64,000 nucleotides of DNA, from positions 547,789 to 611,788 of the forward strand of contig CAUYUJ010003669.1 in NCBI GenBank assembly GCA_963575745.1, given 5' to 3'. The DNA comes from Prorocentrum cordatum (Eukaryota; Sar; Dinophyceae; Prorocentrales; Prorocentraceae). The notes under the pieces are model-generated. The model saw only the letters and a list, made by a program, of their open reading frames with translations. It did no database searches and had not been told where the DNA came from. The translations under genes were made by a program, and so were the position numbers. Shown piece after piece: positions 33,667 to 44,277 of the stretch; the stretch's first letter is position 1; every line of letters begins with the position of its first letter.

Positions 33667-35284
33667 TCATGGATAATACATCTGCGTATGATTCAGCAAG
33701 TAGCCCCGCAAATAATGTTTTGAAGGTTTCCACTTCATCATCGATTTCCGTGTCGGAGTCAAGGGGGGCGCGGTGTACTGCGCACTACATCCGAGACCGT
33801 TGAGGTCATCCCTGCAGTCGTCGTTGCCTTCTTCGACTACCTTTGGTATCTCGCGTGGCTTGATGCCCGCTTCTTTGTCGGCATTATGTTGTTCCTTCTG
33901 TTTGCTTGGGGCATCGGTCGGTAGTGCTGTCTGTTGTTCATTATGATGTGAGCTAAGCGTCGGATTTTCTGGAATAGAGGGGAGCACGCGGCCACGCTTT
34001 TTCGAAAGGAAAGGGATGCGATCGTCATCGACGAACGCAACTTGCCTTGGGCGTGGTCGCTGGTCCTCTCGTCCGATGAGAACCCGTTCTGGCGGCTCCC
34101 AGTATACCCGGATACGAATGTTCGTTGAACCATTCGGTGGCGGTGCACTGTATTTGTACCCGGTAGGCTGGTCCTGGATCTCGATGTCTTGTATCATCTG
34201 ATTGTCAACCAGGTTCATCGTTACCCGTCGTGCGACATGGTCCCATTCATGGCCATCCTTTGGAGACTGAACGTAAGTCCGAGCTCCGTGATCCACTCGT
34301 GTGTGAATGCTAAGGTGTACAGCGCTCGTGTGATTTCTCTTTGTATTGTGTAAATCCATTTGGTCAATCAATCTCGCGGTCATGAAAGCCAATGCATTGT
34401 TGCGCCATTCTGCCTTCTGACCGCCTTGGCCATGCCAGTCCAATTCATGCTCAGCAAGTTGGGCAAGCTCCCCCTGCAGTTTGACATGCACATATCCACA
34501 AATTGGTTGGGATGTGCGTGTAGGTAGTTGCCACTCGCAGATACGATCCGCTAGGCAACTTACTTAAAAGGTCGCATTTGAAACCGAAATGGCAGCATCG
34601 CGCACGCATGACCTGCAAGCCGAGATCTTCAATGGCATCTCGCATGGGACCCTGTTTCCAGAAATAACCTGGTGGCACCACAAGTACAATAGACGTGCGT
34701 AGAGCCAGAGCCTTAGTCATCAGATTTTGGATGCGTTGATAATGTGGCCCTGCCCGCTTTCCAGGCATGGTAATTGATAACCCCCGGAGAGTAGAACACC
34801 CAAAATACGGTGTACCAGTAGTGGTCATAACCTCTGCATGTGTAATGCGGTCACATGTAACCACGAGCTCGGACTTCAGCGCAAGCTGTCCGTATGTCCT
34901 CCATGACAAGTGCACGAAAATTACAATGATGCGATGAGCGCTCATGTGGTGCAGCGGCCACGCAGCCGGGTCCACTGCTGTCCTTGGCAGCCGCGCAGCC
35001 GGGTTTGCCAGTGCCCCTGGCGCGCACAGCTGGCGCCCGAGCAAAGAAAGCAGGTTCCCCCGCGCTAGATGACAGAACCTGAGTGTTCGGCCTTTCGGAG
35101 CAAACGCGGGTGGCCGCGGCGCGCGCCTGCCCCCGTCACTCATTTTCAAGCGATGGGGGCGTCCAAATGCCCGCGCCATGCTGCGCTGCTGAGCCGCTGC
35201 TCGAAGTAAACATATAAAACTTCTCAGCGGCATCATCCCCTCCTGCAGGTGTCCCTGCCTTCGCGTCGGGCGGCGTCCATGCAT
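33667..35284 (-). pseudogene. Copia polyprotein, conserved domain of unknown function
   Basis: Two overlapping frames. 35284-34451 has a globular-looking stretch (IIVIFVHLSWRTYGQL, LVVTCDRITHAEVMTTTGTP, LRTSIVLVVPPGYFWKQGP, DLGLQVMRARCCHFGFK, YLRVATTYTHIPTNLW) with alternating hydrophobic strands and a Cys-rich end. 34491-33667 continues with a charged, Pro-rich tail. I do not recognise the fold with confidence; the strand pattern and the late RVATTYTHIPTNLW block could be a degenerate methyltransferase-like domain. Two 14-bp palindromes lie at 35050-35063 and 35245-35258. Confidence 0.5.
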
Positions 35285-35573
35285 TGCCCTCCTCGTAGAT
35301 GGCCCGATAGACCTTCGACTGCAAGTTCCGCAAGGCGAAGGCCTGGTCGGCCGGCGCGGGGATATGCATGGGCACCGCTCGTAGCTGGTGTCCCCGCACT
35401 ACTCGAAGCAGGTTGCCCCGCGACTGGCTCTGTGTCAGCTGCCTCTTTGACGAGCAGCGGGGCATCCTCGCAGTGGGGGATGGCCGCAATAGTAAACGAC
35501 ATCGACCTTTTGTCCTCAGTTGCGGCCCCGCACTCGTCGACCTTGAGCGCCAGGTGCCCTGCGGGCGTTTTCG

Positions 35574-36424
35574 TCAAGCCAAGTACCCTGGCACCCTAAG
35601 GAAGAGCTTGTACCTATCAGATCCGGGTATGACCATCTTCTCGCGCCCCTGCTCCAGCATCAGGGTAGTCCCCATGTTAGACATATTCCTCATACCCAAG
35701 ATAGCAAGGATATTTCCCTCTGAGCCCTCAGCCACGCTCGCCGAGTAGGTATCAAGTCTCGGCACAGGAGGTGCCCCCGCCGGATCTCCTTTTTGTTTGC
35801 GCGCAACTTTGCAGTGCAAGGACTTTTCGCATACAGCGGATCCATGTCCCACTCCAGACACGTGGGGCCTCTTCGTCAGGTTCAGCTTCTTGATGTCGTG
35901 TACAGCGGAACGGGATGCGCGTTCAAACGTCTGTGCCGTTTTCAGACCAATGATTTCGATGTTGCTGCCAATGTCCAGAAGGATCGTGTGCATTCCATCC
36001 ACCATGATCCCACAGTTCGCGGCCGCGGCCAGTTCGTGGGGTTCTCCGAATACTCCCGGCACTTCAGACTCTGCGTCGTGCCATACATGCCCTTGCGGCG
36101 CCTCTGCTCCAACGCCCAGTTGTTCCCTGTCAGAGACGTGAAGACGTTAATGTATCCGCGGGCCTCCTCCTCCGCAATCGCGTTCTTCTCGAAAACCCAC
36201 GCCGTAGGATGCTCGTCATGCGTGCGCGGGTGCGGTGCAGATGCGAGCGGCATGTTCTTGGACGTACCCGCGTCAGCGCGCATGCCTATCTGGCCACTTG
36301 TGTTCACCATGAACACGGCGTGTAGCATGTCGCGCTCGGATATCGCACTGATGCCGCTGCGCGCGCTCACTGGGCTCTCCGTCCTGCGCTGGCTGCGCGG
36401 GCGGATGTCTCGCCAATATGGCAT
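35574..36424 (-). pseudogene. retropepsin-like aspartic protease (frameshifted)
   Basis: The protease core is in 36062-35574: HTILLDIGSNIEIIG holds the active-site loop as DIG, where the family has DTG or DSG, and GNILAILGMRNM gives the ILG block that packs against the active site. The upstream half (36424-35942) reads in another frame, so a shift lies near 36060. A change of the residue after the catalytic Asp from Thr/Ser to Ile would be expected to weaken the enzyme. It lies between the RING finger and the unknown region, consistent with a Copia polyprotein. Confidence 0.75.
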
Positions 36425-36487
36425 GCAGGTACGTGGAGCTTGCAGCCACTATGCGCTCCTCTCGGTGGCTCTCTCAATGCGCCTCAG

Positions 36488-37585
36488 TCACATATACTTG
36501 GCCGGAAACGCGGCAGGCGCAGTCGTAGCAGGTGTCCCTGCGTTGTTGGCTGCTTCCGCTATCAATGGCGTAGGCGCATCCACGGCATGCGCGGTAGCTC
36601 CCGTCGCCTGCACCGCATTGGCTGATGAAGCAGGTTCACCCGCAAGTCTTGTTGCGGCCGCTGCCGTGTTGTTCGTCATCATCACCGTGATGCGGTTGAG
36701 CTCTTCGCGAAGGTCCCTGAGTTCGTTGGCCTCTCGGAGTATTTCTTCATGACGACTTGCTGCATTTTGATCTCCAGCGAGGGCATGATGAAACGCAGAT
36801 GTGATTAGACCAACGCCCCTGCAAATAGCACAGGGTGCCTCAGTTGCAGCACCATCCAAAGTACCAGCCAACTGCCTGTCCCAATAAGCGCGCGCACTGT
36901 GCATGGAATATGTGACCACGCTGAAGCCTCCAGACCTTGTCATGATGCATGAAGTGGTCCAGGCATATGGCACACTTGTTAAAGTCACCGTTGCTGATGA
37001 CCGGCGGCGTTTCCGATGGCCTGATACGCGCCTGGGGCTCCAGAGTGGTTCACCAACCTCATGTTGGATCGGTGGACCCGACGGTGGCTGCATTGCTGCG
37101 TGGCTGCCAAGTCGAATGCAGGTCTTCCTGCTGCGGTTGGAATGGCAGGTTGCCCCCGCGCGACCCAGCATCCTGTTCGCCTCGCACTCATGATTGCGAC
37201 GCTGGCGGGCCACTTGCATTGAGAGGTTGGCCTGCTGCGCCTCGTGAATGGCCAGAATCTCTGGGCGCAACTCCCCCATGGATGATGGCACTACCAGGCC
37301 GAGGGCCTGTTGAGTCACATATGAATCCTTAGGGGTAGCCAAATATCCATAATGAGGAATCTGGCCCAGCGCACCTGACGTGTAACCAGAGCCGCGTGTC
37401 AACTGAGACGGATAGAAATCGTCGGCTGTCGCCGGTGCATACGGGTTCTCCGGCTGCGTTCCCACACGAGGGTGACCCGTCACCTGAGCATGGTAGTCAG
37501 GATAGAATGGGGAGTCCATCGGTGGTGCTGCAGGGCGCTCTGCAGCTGTCGGATCGCATGCCGGATGAATAAAAAATGCTGGCAC
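36488..37585 (-). pseudogene. gag-like region with RING-H2 finger (frameshifted)
   Basis: The N-terminal part is Pro/Gln-rich (VTQQALGLVVPSSMGELRPE). At 36974-36893, in a frame shifted from the flanks, lies FNKCAICLDHFMHHDKVWR then LQRGHIFHAQC; at 36832-36821, back in the main frame, lies PCAICRG. Together they give the RING-H2 spacing C-x2-C, (C)-x-H-x2-H-x2-C, C-x2-C. The third Cys is replaced by Arg in LQRGH, one base from a Cys codon, and at least one indel separates the halves. RING fingers act mainly as E3 ubiquitin ligases; here it is part of a retroelement, so any role would be in the element's own cycle or host interaction. Ala/Thr-rich tail with palindromes at 36528 and 36630. Confidence 0.7.
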
Positions 37586-37799
37586 GTATCCGCACCTACT
37601 GGGGTTGTCCGGTGATGGATTTGGGTCCGGGACATACTCGCAAGGCGGCGTCCAGCTAGCGTTAGTCGGGCGTCGGCAGAACTGGGTGTAGTGGAAACTG
37701 GTTTAAAAATGCGTAGATACCGGGGGGCGCCCCCCCCCGCCCCGTTCCGCTGACCGGAACTGCCGTCGCCCGAAGAACACCTGTCACGGCAAACCTGGC

Positions 37800-38414
37800 T
37801 TAGTGAATCTGGCCAATTGAGGGGCCCCAGGGCCCTACCACTAACCGGGCCCCCTTGCCCGGGGCCCTGGCTATACCCGAGTTAGGGAGGTCGATGCCAC
37901 CCCTGCGCGTGCTCTGCGCGGCTTCGCGCATCTGCCGGCACATCCGCTCTTGCTGACCAACCAAACTCTCGGTCCTCTGTGCAGCGCTGTGGTCAGGGAA
38001 AGCAGGTTGCCCCGCATGCGGACGCGGCGATGCGAACGGCGATGTCGCCTGCAAAACCTGGTAGAGCTGTGGGTCCATCCGAATGCTCTGGAGCCTCGCC
38101 TGTAGGCTGTTGGTGCTCCCAGCACTCCGTGGAGTCCCAAGAGGAGTTGTGGCCCTACTCATAAGTGCAAACGACGCAGGTTGCCCTACAGGCGCTGGCA
38201 ACTGCTGCGTCTGGGCACGCCAAAGATCGCTGGCGCACAGCATGTCGCTGGGAGTAATCCCGCTCCATGTCATACCAATCACGTCCGCACTCTGGGCCTG
38301 AATCCATGATCCGTCGGATTCCCCCGCAGGTGCCCTCGCTTGGTACCCTTCCTGCATCGCAAAAACCGCGGAGAACTCGACCTCCTGGATAGGCGTCGGT
38401 TCGGGGCACTTCAA
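37800..38414 (-). pseudogene. gag-like polyprotein piece
   Basis: A 204-codon frame, Gln/Ala/Pro-rich (QAQSADVIGMTWSGITPSD, LYQVLQATSPFASPRP), without a recognised domain. Its frame is taken as part of the element's gag because of strand, position and three internal 14-bp palindromes (38002, 38176 and 38326). A pure (AT)n run lies upstream at 38502-38521, in a 300-bp piece (38415-38733) with no coding character. Confidence 0.4.
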
Positions 38415-38733
38415 ATTGTAAGGGGGGTTTGGATAAACCCATCCTTCAACGATGATGCATCATTGTAAAAATTCGCACAACTCGCCGAGGGTAAGACCAC
38501 TGTATATATATATATATATATGTATTGCAGCGCGTTGGCCCACAGGTATAAGGGATTGATCCATGCATGTCCCACGCGATGATACCTGCACTTATCGCTG
38601 GGCAGAATGCCAATGAGCTGGGCGATGTGAGTCGGAAGAATTCTGCCGTTCCGGTCTGCCGACATAATAATATAATTTGCTGAGCGCCAAATATCCATAT
38701 TATCACGAAGCCGGTTTTTCAGACCAGCCAGAA

Positions 38734-39291
38734 CTAATACTTCGGAGTCGACGCGCAGGTTAGACTGGATTCGGTTGTCACCAGGTAAATGTGGGAAAGC
38801 ATGAACAAACTGCCTGCCTTTGCTCTTGATGGCGTCGTCGGCACCGGTGGCCCCTTGTTAAGCAGCTCCGAGAGCTCCACCCATCCATCGAATTCGTCGA
38901 CAGACGGCAGTGCTCTCAGAAACCTATCAGAGAGGCAGTTGTTGTGAAATGGTTTATGACGAGTGGCAGTAGTAAGCCATTCTGAGCAGCAGCGCTGCTC
39001 CTCACAGGTCAAATCTGGACCAACTACTCTGTCTGTCTTCAACATCCCCATCAAGTCGTTCTTCTCGGACAGATACGTGAGCGCCAAGCGCCTGCGCAGG
39101 ATATTGCGCGCAACCTGGCGCGCGCGAGCGCCCTGATCGGCAATGGCGGCAGCGCCCGCGATGTCGCACTTCACAACGATGTATCGATCAGACCCGTCAT
39201 CAGTACGGGGGTGATCTGCTGGGTTGCTCTTCATACGCCTGGTGGTGCGTATAGAATCCCAATGCTGTCGCCATTGAACTGGCATTTCCAA
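38734..39291 (-). pseudogene. gag-like polyprotein piece, helical
   Basis: A 185-codon frame with a globular, helix-rich composition (DRYIVVKCDIAGAAAIADQG, ARQVARNILRRRLALTYLSE, FDGWVELSELLNKGPP). It resembles a capsid or helical gag domain more than a linker, but I do not recognise a family. It abuts further broken frames upstream (39231-40251). Confidence 0.4.
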
Positions 39292-40251
39292 AGTAAGAGC
39301 AGGTTGCCCCGCGGAGCTCTGATCCTGCTCATCAGTCCGTCCTGCAGACTCGGCTGCTGCCGATGCTGCAGGTGCGCGGGCGCCTGCCGATGACGAGGCG
39401 GCGCCTGCAGATCCTCTGGGCGTCCGAGGGGTCCTTGGAGGGGTTCTGCCGTCGAAATCCTGACGTTTCTTCTAACGAATGTTGCAGGGCTGGCACTTCT
39501 TGTCTCTGGGAGCTGCCCCTCATGCCGTTGATGCACTTTCCAGCAATCTCTGCTCGGCACCGCGCCTCGATGAGGAAACACCCCATCGGCAATCCCTCCA
39601 AAGTCGGCGTCCAGCCAGTCCTGTGTCCGGCTGGTGTAGGGCCGCGACGTGGTACAGGGCCCTTTGGAGTAGGAGTGCTGGCGCCTGTAAATGCAGCTGC
39701 TGCGGCGGTCACTGCTGGTCCTCTGGGCCGACGTCGATCAGCAGGTTGCCCCGCAAGTTATTGTCGCTTGCAATCACCGGGATTGGGGTCATCTGGGCTT
39801 TTCCTCTTCTTCTGTTCAGGCGGTGGCCTGAGCTGATCAGGACCGGTTGGCCTGGGAGAATCCGAAGCAGATTCAGGCACGAATATCGACTTCTGTCGAT
39901 GACCTGATCCTTGTCTTGGGAGGAAGTGCCTTTGGCGTGGCCCCTGCAGGTGCCCATGGCTCAAATCGCATGATCTCTGTCAGGGTTGAGGTCCTCCCTA
40001 TCAGACTTTCTGAGTGCCGTATTCCCGATCGTGGCCTTGCCCCTCATGGACAGGTTATACTTAGTGGAGAAAGGCCTCTCATCAATAGTAGCCTTCACGC
40101 AACCTACAGATCCAGCGCGGTCAGCGACCTTGCTTCCTGGGGGGAGATCCATCTCTTCCGCGATGATGTCCAGAAGGTTAATTGGGGTAGCTGTTTCGTA
40201 ACTGACGTCCGTGACCGTGGAGAAGGCGTCGGGGAATCCGGGGCGTACCAT
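39231..40251 (-). pseudogene. gag-like polyprotein pieces
   Basis: Overlapping frames 39231-39581, 39332-39712 and 39961-40251 in different phases. The last reads NLLDIIAEEMDLPPGSKVAD and KYNLSMRGKATIGNTALRKS, which looks like real coding sequence. Palindromes at 39299 and 39741 translate as RGNLL, against AGQPA elsewhere. Confidence 0.4.
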
Positions 40252-40378
40252 GCAGGAGCTGCTGCCGCGGGGTCTACCGCTTCGGCCATGTCTTCAGCTT
40301 CATCATCTTTGCGCTTGTCGTCTTCTTCTGGTTTGGGCGACGCAGGCCCCCCCCCCCCCCCCCGCGTTGCAATCGCGA

Positions 40379-41599
40379 TTAGATATCTTTGAATAACGGA
40401 CAGGTGAAAGATTCTTCCATCTCATAATCGATTGGGGTATGTATTGGGCTGTAGCTTGTGCGTAGTCGTCCTCCGTCAACTGCTCGTTGCATGGCGTTGC
40501 ATTCCGATCGATGCAGTAACCCCGACCATCGCCGTGAGACAAGACCCACGGTGTCTTGCTGAAGCTGGGCCTCCTTGATGGGCGTTTCACGGGGCAGCCG
40601 AGCCTGTGGTCGGCATACTCCAAGCATGTGCGCGCAACCTCTGTAAAGTTTCCGTTCCTCGATGATGGCCCTCTGGAGGTCACGCTGCACGCGGGCTTCC
40701 TGTGTTTTGACGGCCCCTGTCCTTTTTGAGCGAACGACCGTGCCTTTTTCATTTCGATAAACATTGCGAAGAGAATGCCAGCGACGAATCCGGTGCTCAG
40801 TCCAACCCTTGTTCAACCAGCGCCGCATTGTGCCTGGGTCTATGCGCTGACGGGCCAATCCAGCATCCGAGTCGCCGACAAGGCGCTGCACGCCGTCGTC
40901 TGGATATTCTTCGCGAGGCCCCCCCCCCTTGAAGCGGGCGCCGCCGCAAGCGCCCCCTCCTCGGAGGAGCGCCAGGCCTACTGTCCTTCCATGGGGGGGC
41001 CCTTGGCCCCCTCGCATCAGGAGGGCGAGGGCGCCGAAGGCCGCGCCGCTGGAACGCGCGCGCGCGCGGTCGGGTGAGCCACTGCGGACTCGACCGCGAC
41101 GTGGCAGACGTGCGTGATCTTCCCGTTTTTCGTCATCGTCGTCGGCGCGACACCTGCGCCCCCAGGCCTGGCGGCTTGCTGATCGCTCCTGGCGGCTCAT
41201 GGAGCGGTCCGAAGCTACGAATGCATATTGGAGTCCTTCGAGGTGGCGGAGCTCGCAAAGGATGCGCCCTGACAGATCACCAGCATCTCGCGGGTTCCCC
41301 GCCGGCAAGGGGCCATCATCACTCAAGTCCATGTTTGTCGGATTACCAATGACCAGAGGGTAAAGCATAATTTGTATTTCCTCCCGCGCTGCAGGAACAG
41401 TGGCTTCTGAATCCGCGGGCGTCGCCGCCTGTTCGCCATCTCCTTCTGCGGGCGCGCGGGCATCCCCGACAAATTCAAGATCGGCAGGTTGCCCCGCGAT
41501 GGGTAAACCCAGCCAATCTGCCAGATCAATCGCGCCGTGGCCAGCGAGTATCTCCTCGAACCGCTCGCCGGCGTAAGTCTCGAGGGACATGCTGGGCAC
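40379..41599 (-). pseudogene. gag-like polyprotein, long open piece
   Basis: A 406-codon frame, the longest uninterrupted piece upstream of the protease. It starts MPSMSLETYAGERFEEILAG (41599), has an Ala/Glu/Pro-rich linker with a palindrome at 41484, an Arg-rich low-complexity centre, and a helical basic end (LNKGWTEHRIRRWHSLRNVY, QRDLQRAIIEERKLYRGCAH). No domain recognised. A poly-C run near 40350 lies just beyond its end and may have caused the frame break. Confidence 0.45.
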
Positions 41600-41694
41600 T
41601 CAAATGTATGTCAGCCATGAAAATAATAACTGCAACTGAGCTACCGGCAGGGTCGGCCGAAGGGGGCCCCCTGCCAACGTACTGTACGTCCGAG

Positions 41695-42579
41695 TCAGTT
41701 TGAGCCAGATGCATCGACGGACCTCTCTCTGCCTCCCCCATCGACCTGAGGGCGTTCGCGACGGAAGCGTTGAGTGCTATGGCAGATATCGCACTCCATA
41801 GTGTTACCGTTCGCATCCTTCGGGTTGCCCCGAAGGCCCTTTCCTTTTCCTGATGTATGCCTGCGGTTCCTGCCTGCACCTAGGAACATATCTTCATATT
41901 GTGGTCCGGTAAGGGGTCCTAAAATTCGAACATGCCCCCTGCCATGCAATCGCCGCCGCTTACCTTTACCCGTGCCTCGACGCTTGCCCTTTCCCCTGAG
42001 CGCCCGTCGGATAGCGCGCCGTACCTTGCGAACTGGCTGCTTTATCAATCGCCGCCACCTGCGTTTGTGATTCTGGTGCCCTAGGAAAAACCATTGCGCC
42101 TGGTCCATGCAAGGCCCCCCTAGCCTCGCTGCAAGGCTGCAGCTTGTTGGGAGGGCGTCATGTTGCCTGTGGTCACGTTGATCCAGGCATGCACCTCGCG
42201 AGCGACTTCGCGGAAAAAGTACTTGCCCAGACGGGCCCCAACGGGGGCCGGTCGTTCTTGCGTCGTCTCCGCCACGCATATGTCCCACCGCGCATCCGAT
42301 GGCATCCCATGTAAGCCCAAAGATAGTAATACCAATCCAATGGCTTCGCAGGTCGTAGTCGGATGTGGTTGGTTGGGGTTTGCGGTGTGTGGTCGTAAAC
42401 TTGCGTGGGGGTGGAAACGGCACAATGTCGTATCGCACGCTTCCATGCATTATGTCATCGAAGAAGCTTACAATTGGAGTAGGTGGGTGGACTTCAGGAC
42501 GTGTAGTAGCGCAGGGATGTAGGAAGCGAGTAAGAGGCCTCTGCGTAGGCGGAGGTGTCACTGCAAGTGACCTTGCCAT
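41695..42579 (-). pseudogene. gag N-terminal region with degenerate CCHC zinc knuckle
   Basis: Two frames join here. The upstream one (42446-42120) has KYFFREVAREVHAWINVTTG and NMTPSQQAAALQRG, a helical capsid-like start that ends in a stop. The other (to 41695) resumes with MDQAQWFFLGHQNHKRRWRR, then very basic Arg/Lys/Gly tracts typical of nucleocapsid, and CDICHSTQRF then RRERPQ at 41800-41765. A retroviral-type knuckle would be C-x2-C-x4-H-x4-C; here the His and last Cys positions are Arg, each one base from the expected codon, so RNA binding through zinc is probably lost. The frames meet abruptly after ALQRG, suggesting a shift with an internal deletion in gag. Confidence 0.6.
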
Positions 42580-42818
42580 GTTGCGTAATTATATACATTC
42601 CTCCGCGCAAACCCACTGCACCCTGATGTTCCACCACGTCAGTAGTCCACCAGACAGTGCCGTGGATGGTGAGGAGTAGAGCAAGAGCTGACCACCATAG
42701 GACAGTTCCGCTACCAAGTTTGAAAAGGGTTGGGAGGCCCAACCAGCAGCTTCGCCTTAGGCGAAGCCAAGCTCCAGCTCTGTTGTACCGTAATAACGAT
42801 CGTCCCAATCGTAGTTGC

Positions 42819-42948
42819 GGTATCGATGGCAAATAGTACGCCTCGCACTGAGGTGTAGTCAGATCTGGGCGGCCGGCCGCCTTGAGCCAAGCGGCCGCGG
42901 GCGCACGCTCGTTCCCACTCACCGTCATCGCCCAGCTCACTTTAGAGT
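42819..42948 (-). repeat. candidate 5' LTR (130 bp)
   Basis: Partner of 28337-28467. It lies immediately outside the first gag frame in element sense, as an LTR should, and directly abuts the dispersed repeat at 42955-43110. It contains the hairpin at 42874-42897 with a T:A to C:G compensatory change relative to the other copy. Confidence 0.5.
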
Positions 42949-42954
42949 AAGGGA

Positions 42955-43110
42955 CCCTGGGACACACGAGTGAATACGCACAAATCTCAGGATTTCCCGT
43001 AGTTTCTTATACTTGCTTGATTTGCGCCTTCCCCCTCTTTTTCGATATATTATCATATGTCTCTGGGAGTCGACGATGAATTGTGTCAGTGTGGTATTTT
43101 TCCCCCCCTG
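42955..43110 (+). repeat. dispersed 155-bp repeat, copy 1
   Basis: Starts GGACCCTGGGACACACG and ends GAATTGTGTCAGTGTGG...TTTTTCCCCCCC. It aligns with 61327-61490 and 62337-62495; the last 40 bp also recur at 62660-62700. A short MITE- or SINE-like family; no protein. Confidence 0.65.
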
Positions 43111-43117
43111 AACAGAG

Positions 43118-44277
43118 CTGCGAAGCGCGATTGCAGGGGCCATCGAGCTGGACGACGTCCGATCAGGCCCAGGATTGATGAGCTGGACGACACGGGATGC
43201 AGCCGGAGTAAGCAGGCCTCAGCCACTCGCCACCACTCGGACGTCCATCCCCCAAGCATGTTGCGGTTGCGTGCGTATACTGGTTCCGCACGATGATCCC
43301 AGATGCTCCTTGATGGTCCAAGGGGCTCCAAAGAGACCCCCAAGAGGCTCCAAGAGGCCCCCCGAAAGCACCCAAGGAGCCTTCCTTCTCCTTCTTCTCC
43401 TGCTCCTCCTTCGATTCCTCTTCCATCGTCCCGCTCTTGGGGTACGACGTCTCACACAGCCCTTCCACTGCGTTCTTCTCCGTTTCCCTGATCAGGGCAA
43501 CTCGTCTGGAGGAGGAGGAGGAGGAGGAGGAGGAGGAGGAGGAGGAGGAGAAGGAGGGGCTGGTGGGATCACGCGGAACGTCAAGAATTTGGCTGTCCCT
43601 CAGCTCTGCCCGAGAGAGCCGTCCGAGGCCTCGCCCCTGCAAGCGGCGGGCCGGTCTTCAAGAGAGTGCGCCGGTGAACCCCGTGTGCAGACTGGACCTG
43701 GGGGTTGGGGCTCGCGGGGAGCTCCCCGCGCTCGATGGTTTGCTTTGTTCCAGAGATGGCCACTGCCTACTCGAGGTGGCCCCAGTTCTTTCAGGCAGGA
43801 AAGACCGATCCACCTCTTATTCCTCCTCATCCTTCTCCTCCTCTTCCTCCTCCTCTATTCCCCTCCCTCACAAGTCTCTTTTTTATCCTTCCCTGGAGTC
43901 AGGTGCTCGTTGTGGGGACTTTCCTGAAGCCTCTCGCTCCACTCGTGCTTCGATGCTGCGCTGACCATCGGTCGAGTCGAATCGACTTGTGTCATAATCG
44001 AGTCGAACTGGAGTCGGACGAGGGTCGAACAGATCCGTCGAGTGGGCCCCAGGAAGGTTCCCCGAAAACGAATCCCTGACCAGGGAGTCCCAGACCTCCT
44101 TCAGGGCACCCCACTTGGCGGCGCAAGGGGAAGGGGGGGTGGGACGGCTTCTTAGAAGGAAGCTGCTCCTTGGAAGGCGCGGGCCCTACCTCTACAGCTC
44201 GACAGACGAGGCCCGCGCCCTCTAAGAAGCAGGGCTGCTCCTGGGAAGCAACCCCCTCTCGCAGGGCAGGCCTGGTT
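43118..44277 (+). repeat. 1.16-kb tandem duplication, unit A
   Basis: The unit CTGCGAAGCGCGATTGCAGG...GGGCAGGCCTGGTT is followed at once by a second copy at an offset of 1160 bp. It contains CCAAGAGGCTCC words, a (GGA)n tract (43510-43551), CTC words and a possible minus-strand exon-like piece near 44090-44120 (WGALKEVWDSLVRDSFSG), which has no recognised family. Frames over the triplet repeats on both strands are not accepted as genes. Confidence 0.85.

Larger units (their letters stand above)
28337..42948 (-). mobile_element. decayed Copia-type LTR retrotransposon, about 14.6 kb
   Basis: Read on the minus strand from 42948 down: candidate 5' LTR, gag with zinc knuckle, long gag-like region, RING-H2 finger, retropepsin, an unknown region, integrase, RT, RNase H and candidate 3' LTR. 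Protease-integrase-RT-RNase H is the Copia (Pseudoviridae-type) order; Gypsy elements have integrase last. It is decayed: at least four frameshifts (in gag, RING, protease and RT), an in-frame stop before integrase, and altered catalytic residues. At 14.6 kb it is long for Copia, mostly because of the gag-to-protease region (36400-41600), which is frame-broken and low in recognisable domains. The whole is a single-orientation unit with no host gene inside. Confidence 0.8.

Noticed and set aside
32478-41497. AGQPA as a repeated peptide motif
   Set aside because: The same 14-mers occur in other frames as RGNLL, so the repeat is at nucleotide level.
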